Below, piece after piece: positions 1-9,900 of a stretch of DNA of 64,000 nt (the stretch's first letter is position 1; the number at the start of each line of letters is the position of its first letter). The DNA is taken from assembly GCA_917880885.1 (NCBI GenBank), contig OU862913.1, forward strand, positions 39,775,460 through 39,839,459, in the 5' to 3' direction. Source of the stretch: Limnephilus marmoratus. Lineage: Eukaryota; Arthropoda; Insecta; Trichoptera; Limnephilidae. The notes under the pieces were generated by a model. It did no database searches. It saw only the letters and a program-made list of their open reading frames with translations, and had not been told where the DNA came from. The translations under genes and the position numbers were made by a program.

Positions 1-187
1 TATTCGTAGGATTTATAAAAAAATATTATAAAATCGTAAACTTTTTAACTTACAAATAAGGGAAAATTTGCCAAAATTGGCAGTAAAGCAATCCGAGGTA
101 TTTTAAATAGTGCCATATTGTGGCAAAAAGCGCTCCAGTGGTTAAATAGAACTAGTCATAGATGATAGTTTAGGGTTCAACCCCGCA

Positions 188-690
188 ATGCCGCAGAGGG
201 AATCTTTGAACTTTGAAACGCTAGACCAACTGCTCCAATTTGCTCCACACTTCAACTACTGCTCAAGTATACTTTTCCTATGTAACGAAAGGGAACAAAA
301 TAAGTTACACATTCTCCAAAACAGGGCAATGAGAATAATTCTTCGACGAAACAGATTTTCAAAAATAATTAAAACGTTAAAGGAACTAAATTGGTTGATC
401 GTGAAACAGATGCTGACCTTGAACACGATGGTATTTATCCACAAAATATTGAACAACACGTTACCAAAATACTTCTCAAATAAAATTGTATACAATAAAG
501 ACATTCACAGATATAACACAAGGACGTGCAAGGAAATTAGGCTACAAAAAAGGACAAAGCGAATACGCAGAACAGTCTACTGTACAAGGGAATGAAGTTG
601 TATAACACACTACCAGAAACTTTAAAGTCCACACCAATTGGAAAGTTCAAGATGTATTGTAGGAGCTACATAAAACTTGAAAAAATATAG
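188..690 (+). mobile_element. LINE reverse transcriptase C-terminal fragment (3' end)
   Basis: The 135-codon open stretch at 188-595 resembles the region after the RT domain of CR1/Jockey-group LINEs: a block with LHILQNRAMRIILR, then VFIHKILNNTLPKYF. A frameshift near 575-590 moves the homology to another frame, where a typical terminal block (KGMKLYNTLPETLK) continues to a stop near 690. No catalytic RT motif is present. It is a 5'-truncated, frameshifted dead copy; an AT-rich run with ATT repeats follows. Confidence 0.7.
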
Positions 691-886
691 TGAATATGAA
701 ATATTTTAATCAATTAGAAATTTGTAAACTTAAATGTACAAATTACTAAAATAGAAATTATTATTATTAAAAGATAAATCTTTAAAAGTTATAAAAAGAG
801 AGTTGTTCTTATAATTGCTTTATTGAAGTGGTCGAATGAAATTAAGAAGAAAAAGGTTGTCGACCCCGGCTGCCTGATAAAAAATC

Positions 887-953
887 TATATAAACCCAAA
901 CCAAAAGGTTCCTCTCGTCAATAGGCCATCAGTCTTCTCACAGCCGGATTCAG
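887..953 (+). promoter_or_regulatory. Candidate TATA promoter and 5' UTR exon of trissin
   Basis: TATATAAA lies at 887-894. Initiator-like TCA sites follow at about 918-920 (33 bases downstream, normal spacing) and TCAGTC at 929-934. A strong splice donor, CAG|GTATGT, ends a short exon at 953. The first coding exon of trissin has a splice acceptor (TTTTCAG) just before 3900, so a non-coding exon 1 at about 920-953 joined to 3900 would fit. The sequence is not seen elsewhere in the window. The link to trissin is an inference from position and splice sites. Confidence 0.45.
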
Positions 954-1075
954 GTATGTCCTAATCATTTTACTCTCGTCCAGGCTGTGTACCTGTTACA
1001 CAACGACCCTAAATCATAAATGGAGAGATTCCCTCTATCCACCGTAATATAACTGTTAGATACTTTTTTTAAATT

Positions 1076-1530
1076 TGGGAGGCGGGTACGGGTAGCGCAG
1101 CTCTATGAACCATTTATTGGATAACCAACACCTCTGCTATAGATCACCCCAAGTAGTTCGCTACGTTTAGTGACTTAGAAGGGGTGCCCGGGTTAACGGG
1201 GTGAGGTTTTTCTTGGCGGCACACGCGTTTGCCCACCAACTGCGTGGCGGGCCGGATCGAGATAGACTGGTTCAGGGAGGCCTTTTGACCTTTCCGGCCG
1301 GACTCTCTCGACCCATCGCCTTGCACCGCAGTTGGAGGGATGGATTCATACGTCCGTCACTCCTGGACACGCTGAACCCCAGATTCCTTCCCACCCCTCA
1401 AACATTTTTCCTTCCCAAAACTTCTCCTTCTTCCTTTCCCCTCCACACAGCATCCCCAAAAATGAAATAGGCCCTGAAGGAAATTGTTTTCCTCAAGGCC
1501 TCCTGTGTGGAGTTAATGTAAAAAGATATG
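1076..1530. repeat. Dispersed repeat Rep-A, near full-length copy
   Basis: About 450 bp, GC-richer than its surroundings. It runs from a 'GGATAACCAACACCTCTGC' segment to a terminal block reading CTCAAGGCCTCCTGTGTGGA. The same layout recurs at 44594-44998, in part at 8905-9005, 23330-23610, 48300-48480 and 52310-52350, and as an inverted pair at 61862-62445. No coding capacity; the ORFs inside are chance. Confidence 0.7.
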
Positions 1531-1566
1531 TATATTTACGTTATTTTCGTTATTTATTTTAGAGGT

Positions 1567-1640
1567 GTTACGCCGTGTTGCGCTACCTCCCTCTTCAGCT
1601 AACGTTTCGGACAGCTGTCCATCATCAGGGCAGATGTATT
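1567..1640 (-). mobile_element. Penelope-like remnant with hammerhead-like core
   Basis: On the minus strand the segment reads CTGATGAT, a stem GGACA/TGTCC with loop GC, then GAAAC (core 1604-1628). It continues into a GTTAGCTGAAGAGGGAGG and AGCGCAACAC block shared with 40714-40800 and 61640-61800. CTGANGA-stem-GAAAC is the conserved core of hammerhead ribozymes, known from Penelope-like element termini. Stems I and III were not resolved, so self-cleavage is not claimed. Confidence 0.45.
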
Positions 1641-1857
1641 ATAAAATATTGGTAATTAATTAATTCGATTTTTCATGGTTTTAGGAGCAACTTAAATAGT
1701 AGTAATAATTTGGGATGATAATAATTTTAAAAAAATAATTTCGTCTTTCTTTGTTTGTCCCTTATGCACTGCTAAACCATTCATCCGATTGCGATGAAAC
1801 TTTGGAGATTTGATGTGCGTATGCCCTCGATGGTTTATATATACAAAGTGAACTTTT

Positions 1858-2256
1858 TTTATGTGAATACCTCACAAGAGTCCCAGCTGCTCCCGTCTGG
1901 AGCCAGTGAGACTATGGCATACCCAATTGGGGTATGTTGTGAGGCTGAAGGTAGTGGGGAAGGGAAGGAAGTGGGGAAGAGGAAGGTGGGAAAGTACCTG
2001 GCTATTCGGATCTGGTCACCAAACACGTCTAAAGTCATTTCAAGCAACGTTTCAACTCTGAATGGTGGTCGTACATCAGGGCGATACTGAAAGTATCTTC
2101 CACTCTGGAACGTGCCGCAAATAAAATATCTAATATTTCAAATGAATTAATTGTGAAATAACACAAATAAAATTTATTTGCATACGCCGAAATCGATCCC
2201 GCGACCTTCGGATTGCAAGTCAAGAGACTCATCCCAAGACCGTCAAGCTCTGGCGT
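1858..2256 (-). mobile_element. SINE-D, full-length copy (tRNA-like head)
   Basis: About 400 bp. At its right end the minus strand has a tRNA-like head (decayed B box, CCCGCGACCTTCGG). Then come an AAATAAATTTTATTTG segment, a 'GAAACGTTGCTTGAAATGAC' body and a terminal part with AACATACCCCAATTGGG. The same order is seen in the copies at 14330-14740 and 14885-15245 and in truncated copies elsewhere. Pol III dispersal is inferred from the head. Confidence 0.65.
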
Positions 2257-2334
2257 TATGAAAATATTTCCTATACTATCCATCCGATTGCAATGCAACT
2301 TTGGTGAGTTATTGTGCGCACTCCCGGAAAGTAT

Positions 2335-2595
2335 AAAGTGGTGAAAATTTTTGCAATAGGTGGCGCATGATTTGTTTGTAGAATTGGTGTGTTTCGTGTA
2401 ATTTAGCGGAAGGGAGGGAAGGCGGGAGGGGGAGGGGAAACCGGGAGGGCGAAGGGGAACGAAGGATTGGGAGCACGGGAGGGAAAGGAGAGGCGGAAGG
2501 GGAACGGGGACGAATGGAAAAGAACATGCAGGGAGAAACAATTTATTTTTTTCAGGGGCATTGCAACGCATGCCGGGAACTCGCCAGCATAAAAC
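2335..2595 (+). mobile_element. Heli-1 Helitron, degraded copy
   Basis: Shares the inner part of Heli-1: GCAATAGGTGGCGC, a long G/A-only tract, then a GGGAGAAACAATTT block and a hairpin segment GCATTGCAACGCATGCCGGG. The 5' end and the terminal CTAG are lost (it reads ACTCGCCAGC). An old copy. Confidence 0.6.
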
Positions 2596-2869
2596 AATAA
2601 AAGAATTACAATGATTTAAAAAGCATTTGATGCTCCCCAAAATGATATTTTCTATAAAATTACAATTTTTGAGCATTATTTACTAATTTCTAATATTGGC
2701 TGAAAAAATACCCTTTATGATAAGTTGATATATATTCCTTGTTGCATTTAAATGAAAAAAAATATTGATATTTTTGTTATTTGGTGGTACATCCTCTCTG
2801 CACATCTGCACTTAGTTATATTTTGTGTAATTAGGTATACCGTATTTTCCCTAAACCGACTGCATATTG

Positions 2870-3262
2870 TATAGCATATTGTATGGCTAGACCGAACGTC
2901 ATGCGCATCCTTGCTGGGACTGCCAATCGATTAGAGAGGACTCCCAACCGTTTGCCATGCCCTTATTATTTATGGACTGTATCTTCCTCCCAAACAGGTG
3001 ATTGTAGTATATGCTGGATACAATAACAATGGACTTTCAGTTTTCACCAACCTGTTCTATCGTCTTGTCTATATTTTGTTATACCAACACATATTGTATC
3101 TTGTATTTCCCGCTAAGCACTTGCATACTGCTTACTAACAACGTATGCAGGGACATTGGAGGTGGAAATTTGTTCTAAACTAAATGTAGTTTCGTTCTTT
3201 CAAAAAAATTACAGTCCTTGCGAGCGCCTTGAAGGAGTAACCATCTGTTACTTACACAGGGC
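2870..3262 (+). repeat. Dispersed repeat Rep-E, copy 1
   Basis: Matches 10985-11390 over its length with gaps. Shared blocks include CTTACTAACAACGTATGCA, GGACA(T/C)TGGAGGT and CCTTGAAGGAGTAACCATC, with a poly-A stretch inside. An inverted piece lies at 49135-49260. The internal A-run suggests a retroposed origin. No ORF. Confidence 0.6.
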
Positions 3263-3265
3263 GTA

Positions 3266-3797
3266 TCTTCTATAATATAAAAATGAATCGCTGAATGTGT
3301 TGCTAAGCGCATTCATTTCGAACGACTGCACCAAATTGGATAATTATTTTTTTGTGTTCGTTATTGTCAGGACAAGATTTTTATAAAATTTCAGATTATT
3401 GTCAGGACAAGGTTTTTATAAATTTTCAAATTGAGCTCTGGCATTATGAAATTTGTATAAGAAAATTGATATTGGTATAACGCGAGGAAGCGGCTATAGC
3501 TATGAAAGCGGGAGAGATGGGGGAGGGGAACCAGGGAGGGGGAGGGGAACCTGGGAGGGGGGAGAGAGACCTGGGAGGGGGAGGGGAACTCGGGAGGGGG
3601 GTTCACGGGACGGTGGAAGGGGGGGAGTGGAGTGGGGAGAGGGAAGGTGGAGGTGACGGAGTGGGAACGCGAGAGGGGAAGAGGACGCAGGAGAAGAAGG
3701 GGAGGCGGAAGGGGAACGGGACGAATGGGAAAGGACACTCAGGGAGAAACAATTTCTTTATTAAATGGCATAGCAACGCATGCCGGGTACCAGCTAG
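3266..3797 (+). mobile_element. Heli-1 non-autonomous Helitron
   Basis: Starts with TC after an A, in the repeated 5' block ending AAAAATGAATCGC. It then has ATTGTCAGGACAAG, GAGCTCTGGCATTATG and a ~170-bp purine-only tract. It ends with a hairpin GGCAT...ATGCC and CTAG at 3794-3797 before a T. TC...CTRR ends, the subterminal hairpin and the A/T target are Helitron hallmarks. It lies just upstream of trissin coding exon 1. No Rep/Helicase is encoded, so it depends on another element. Confidence 0.75.
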
Positions 3798-3910
3798 TTG
3801 TATATAAGTATGCCGGAGGGCCAATTGTCGACGGATTAACTGTCATGGAACCAAATTTAAATTAAGATCTAATGATTTACTGTGATATTTCGTTTTCAGA
3901 TCTCGTCAAC

Positions 3911-6900
3911 ATGTACGGTCACACAATGATCTTTTTAACGATTGGTAAGTTTACTTTAAAATTTTGAATTTATTTTTTAGCAGTTTATTAACTTTTTTAT
4001 TTTTTGTATTGTTTTTTTTTTATATATTTAGTTTTGCTTCGAATTTGTGCACATATAATTAAAAATAGTAAAAATCCAAAGACCACTAATAATATATCTA
4101 ATTTCAACCCGAACGTTAATTGCAATTTAGTCCCTCAGACCTCGGGCGTATTTTGTCCTCAGAAGTTCAAAATAGGCGAAAGCTGTGTAGAAATCACTTT
4201 TTTTCAAGCACAAAAGTGGTTTCATTTATTTTTTTAAAACTTTTATAAATAAGAAAAAAAGTTAATCAACGGAAATTGTCACAGATAATTTTAGCCATCT
4301 AATTATATTTATTTTAAATTTGTTAATTATATCCTTCATATATTTCTAATGAAAAAACACATTTAGTAGTTCACGCTTATATATATTTTTTTTAAATAAA
4401 TAATTTTATTTTAATTTTACCCAAGGAAATGGTAGAAAAAGCTTCAATTTATCCAAAGTATATTTTTTGCATTTAAAATGTAAACCATTTCGTAGAAAAA
4501 AATAATCGAAAATAGTGATTTAGCATTAAGAGCAAACCCGATCGCCGAAAAGTTTGAACAGCACGTTTTTTACCAAATTGTTGTAGTCACTGTCGCTCTC
4601 ACTCCCCCGAACACTGAGCGAAATGGACAAATGCACCTCATGCTGATAATACCTAAATAAAATCGAGGATTTGTAGTCCCCATTTTTCTCTTCCAAAACT
4701 AGACCGATTCTTAAGATTTTTTTATAACTATATTAGAAGAATATTCTCTTTTTTTAAATATACACTGTCTTATGTTTGTATATTGAACGTCTGTTGCTGG
4801 CGTTGAAAACAGACATTTCTAATGATTTTTGTAGGGTTCTAACACAACAAAATAAGTAAGATCATCTTAGTTAATTTACACAAAAACAACAAAATAACAC
4901 TACACAAAGCAACACAAACGATGAAAACAAAGAACTTCTCCAAACTCCTTTTTCTAAAACCACCTTTGGACAAATACATAGCTTGCAAACTACACAATAC
5001 ACTACCAGCTACGGTGATTAGACAAACAGAATCAATGACGAAATTCAAAAAAGATATACGAGTAAAGAAATCGTTTGCAAATATTGGACGCTACACTATT
5101 ACAAACATCTGTAAAATAAATTACACATTGACAGAAATAACAATTTACGTACTTACGATCTAACCCATATAAAATAAATTAAAATAATGGAATAATAGAA
5201 TTACTACTTTACTTCATTTCTTCCTAGATTCATAAGAGTACTCTCTTTATGGGATTTACCCACATTTTCGAGCATTTTTCTGTTTTAATTGTATTCAAAT
5301 TAAAATGTATTTAACCTTAAATATTCTTCTAACCATGATAGTCATTTATGTACCTCTACGCCTGATATGACCAGGTATATCCGTGTAAGACAGGCATCGA
5401 AATACTCAATGAAAACATGCTTTATCTATCTTCTATCTATCTATCTATCTATCTATATAAATAAAAATGAATCGCCGAAATGTATGTACGCCCATAACTT
5501 GGATAATAAAATTGGATAATTCTTTTATATCTGTGTTCGTTATTGTCAGGACAAGGTTTATATAAAACTACTGATGAGCTCTGACATTATGAAATTAGTA
5601 TAAAAAATTGCAATAGGTGGCACGCAAGCTGTTTGAAAACTGAATGTACCGGGACTGAATGTATGGAATGCGGGAGGGGGAGGGGGGGAACGCGGGAAGG
5701 AGTTCGCTGGAGGGGGGAAGGGGGAGAGTGGAGTGGGAATGCGAGGGGGGAAGGGGAGGTGAAAGGGGAACGGGACGAATGGGAAAGGACACGCAAGGAG
5801 TAACAATTTCTTTATTAAATGGCATAGCAATGCATGCCGGGAACCAGCTAGTCATATATAAATAAAAAATTTAAAAAACTTATCAAAAAAGCAAAACGCA
5901 CCAATACGCTAGTGGTCGATGTCTATATTATATTAATAAAATACTCGCAGTTAAAAAGCCGCTCTGCAGGTTTTTTGCTGCTAGGCCCTGCGGGAAGCTT
6001 TTAGTTCGGCTTCGCCCAGTTTGAGTAGGAACTGGTTCCAAAACTAGTCAGTTCCTCGGTCTATTGTGATCCAGTGACAGCTAGTCACCGAGACAAAGTA
6101 ACCGTGACAAAGTAACCGAAACAAGCAATGCCATAATATGTAATATACAAGGTGTCCGGAAACTCGTAGTACAAGCGGGAAACTGGAGAATCCACATCAC
6201 ATTTGGAGTCGATTTTGTGGTTTAACTTTTTTTGATTTGAGCTTTCGTTTTCGAGTAAATCGGGTCCGAAGTTGGAATTTTTTAGGTTAAATTTGAAAAA
6301 AATTTTCACTAGGGGGTTGATTTCAGCTGTGTAATGTCTTATAAAATCAACGAAGGGTAAACCGGGCTCAAATTTTTTTTTAACCCTTTAGTTGCCGAAA
6401 AAATGGAAAAATAGAAAAAAAATAATATTAAAATCGAAATGCTTAGATCGAAAAAAATAAGTTTTTTGGGTTCTCTACGTGATGTAGATTCACCAGTTTC
6501 CCGCTTGTACTACGAGTTTCCGGACACGTTGTATATTTTTTTTTTACAGTTTTAGAGAAAATGTGTCCTTACTCGTTATAAACTATATGCAATATACTCG
6601 TATGTTGCATATAGTTATAACCGGCTCTAAATCCTAGTACTTATACCCAGGTAATATACGTCCAAATGCGAGCTGCTTACGGAAGTAGCGACATCTTTTG
6701 GCAGATTCTTGAACTAAAACCCGACTTACAACGGTAGCTTTGCTTGAAATTTCACGAACACAGATGTTATTTGTGGTGCGGCGTATAAGGCGTGACGTCG
6801 GACATACAATGGAAGTCGGGTTCTGGAATTGAACCACACGCAGATCGTAGGCTATTAATACTGTTTGATTTGCAGTAGTGTCAAAATCCAAAGAGGAAAT

Positions 6901-9900
6901 TGGGGAATATGTTTGTATGGACAAAACGCCACCCGTTCTCCTCTTTCTTCGGCTTAACTATTTTTGGTTAGTGTCTAATGAGCATGTCCGTTGTTTTCAG
7001 GATGCCTGTTGCTATCTACTGCGCTGGGCTGTGACGAGTGCGGGGAGGAGTGCCGGAAAGTGTGTGGCACCAAACAGTTCAAGACCTGCTGCTTCAACTA
7101 TCTGCGCAAGAGATCCATGCCCGATGACAGCGGGCCAGACCTCAGGGTAAGACAACGGTTTTTTCGCACAATTTTGCCGTTAGGTGCCGAATTGAGCGCT
7201 TTTATTATTATCTACCGTAACGATTCACGGTTATGGTGCCGTCACGCTAAAAAAGGCAAAAAACATACGTTCCTTATCGTTATAATGCTGCAACTCTTTC
7301 TTATACATTAAATAGTGGTGAGACAAAAGATGAAATACTCAAAATACGTGTCTGTTTCCACTACTTTAGTACTACTTTTTTATTTTGGAGGAAGCAGATA
7401 TTGCATTTCATTTTCTTTATATGTACATGTGAGGGAGAGGTATAATTTTTTGAATTTATTTTTTTATTGAAAATTACTGAAAAGTATATAAATAATGTAT
7501 GAACAAAAAAATCCCACAAAGGCAATTCCTGTGCGTGGGTATAATATTGATTTTTAACTTTTATTTTTATTTCTATGGTTAAAGTGAAGATTTTAAGTAT
7601 ATTATTTTAAGAAGACATAAATAATCTAAAAATATGGTTTGACAATAACCTCTTGTCGTTAAATAGTGATAAAACATATGTCCTTCCTTTCGAAATTAAC
7701 ACTAACATTGTACCTCCAAATCTTCAAATATTCTTACATAATCATTCTCTCGCACAACACGATACTAATCACTGACAACAAAAATGTTCACTTCTGAAAA
7801 TAGCGGATAAAATTACATATCTTGGAATAATCATAGATAAAAACCTAAAATGGAAAGATCACATCGGCCATACAATAAAAAGAGTTAGGAAGTTAATTCA
7901 TATATTCTTACGGATAAGAAACTTCTTATCAACGAAAAATCTATACTCAATATACTACGCATTAGTACAGTCTATTCTTCAGTATGCCATTATCAGTTGG
8001 GGAGCAGCTTACAAAACTAGTCTGACCCCCATAGAAATTGTTCAAAAACTAATAATAAAAATTATACTAAAAAACCTCCAGACTTCCCAACTGATCGCAT
8101 ATTCGAAGAATTCAAAGTTCCAACATTTAAAAACTTATTTATAAAAAATTCAATTGTACAAATTATAAAAGAAAAAGATAAATACGCATTCATAACTGAA
8201 AATCGTACTAGACTTAAACATGTATTTGTGTGCCCCAAATTAAACACTTCTTTTGCCCAACACCATTATACTCACCAAGGAAAATTCTTTTTCAATAACC
8301 TACCAATAGAAATCAGAAGGATTAGGAACAAAGTTCAATTGTTGAACTCCATCAAAAAGTATTTTAGAGAATGTCACACTAAAAATCATACTTGTTTTTC
8401 TTCTTACTGAATACATATATGTTTGCATATTTTAGTTAACGGGTCTGATTGCCATGTGTCTGTATTAACTGCACCTACATATATATTGAAATACATGACT
8501 ATAGTAAATAGTAATTGTACTTATATGAAATGTATTAACTGTATTAACTGCATTATATTAACTGTACACGTGACTGTATTTGTACATAATATATGAAATG
8601 TCGACTCTTCTTCCATCCACAAGCTAAGGCTTTTAATGGAAGACCAGTAAAATTATAATATGTAGCAATTAAAGATAAACAAATAAAAAAATAAAAAAAT
8701 ATAAGTATTAATTAAGGTTTTAAAAAGAGTAACTCAATAAACGCAATTAAAAACTATAACACAGTAGCATTTTGCACTGTTATTATCGCATTTGTGAAAG
8801 TTTTATAAGTATAAATGTTACAGGAGCAATTTATGGACATAAAAAAACATAGCAAACATTTTAATATATCTACTCTGAAAGCTGTCTAATGATAGACATA
8901 GTTTTTTTTTACATTAACTTCACACAGGAGGCCTTGAGGAAAATAATTTCCCTCAGGGCCTATGTCATCTGGGATGCTGTGTGGGGGGTCTTTTTGAGGA
9001 GAGGAAGGAATGAACATTGGTCTTGAAGAGACCCATGTTGTAGGAAGGAGGAAACACAGAGGCCAGGAGGTACTTAATGGCTTTGTTAAAACTTATAAGA
9101 AAAAAAAACTCATTGAAGAAGAAGATAGCAATAATAATCTAAACGAACATATGAACGAGAACAAGACACAGAAAACAGAAGACAATGGTCGCATCTGGGA
9201 CTCGAACCCAGACTATCGCTTTTGCTACCTTCTGTCAAGCCATCATAATAGTCAATCTCATATTTAAAATTTTAAAATTAACAATATTATCTTCACCAAA
9301 TTATTTTTCCATTTAGATATATTTTTTACATAATTTATTTATTTTTCACATGTGTTCTCTTTAAAGGTTGTACAGTGTACATAGTAAATTATACATTTTT
9401 TGGAGCTATAAAACTAATATGCCTTTCGGACAACCTAGTATTGCAGTGGGGTACAGCATATTCACAGGCGGCCACGTCTTTGGTTGGTACGATTTGAATT
9501 TTTAGAAAGTTGTTTGGACGCATGTAAATAAATTTAAGACACTGAAGATCATAGTTCTGTCTAAGGTTCAAAATATCGGTTTCCTTAAACAATTGTTTGG
9601 AGGGATACTATTTAGTTTTTTGAACATAATCTTAATAATTGAGTTTGGACAATTTCGAAGGAAACATAATGATTGTATGTTTTCTTGGGGGAGGGGGGTG
9701 AAGACATATGTTCACGATTTGTCTCATTTTTAACGGTTGTTATGTTATATGTATAAGAAAGAGTTGCAGCATTACATGTTTAAAAACAAAAACAAAACGA
9801 TCAGCGCACTCACATTGCATGGCATTCAAAAAGATGATCCCATTAGAACCTCATTATATTCCCAAGTCGAATTTAATGTTTCAAACAACCAATCTTGTCT

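Noticed and set aside
2035..2676. 213-codon proline-rich ORF on the minus strand
   Set aside because: It is the complement of the Heli-1 purine tract plus SINE-D sequence. Similar proline/serine-rich frames at 3391-3824, 5558-5855, 17120-17675, 43992-44432, 51356-51805 and 59698-59968 arise the same way.
6634..6924. 96-codon minus-strand ORF next to trissin exon 2
   Set aside because: No motif recognised, no splice support, and it overlaps sequence leading to the trissin acceptor.
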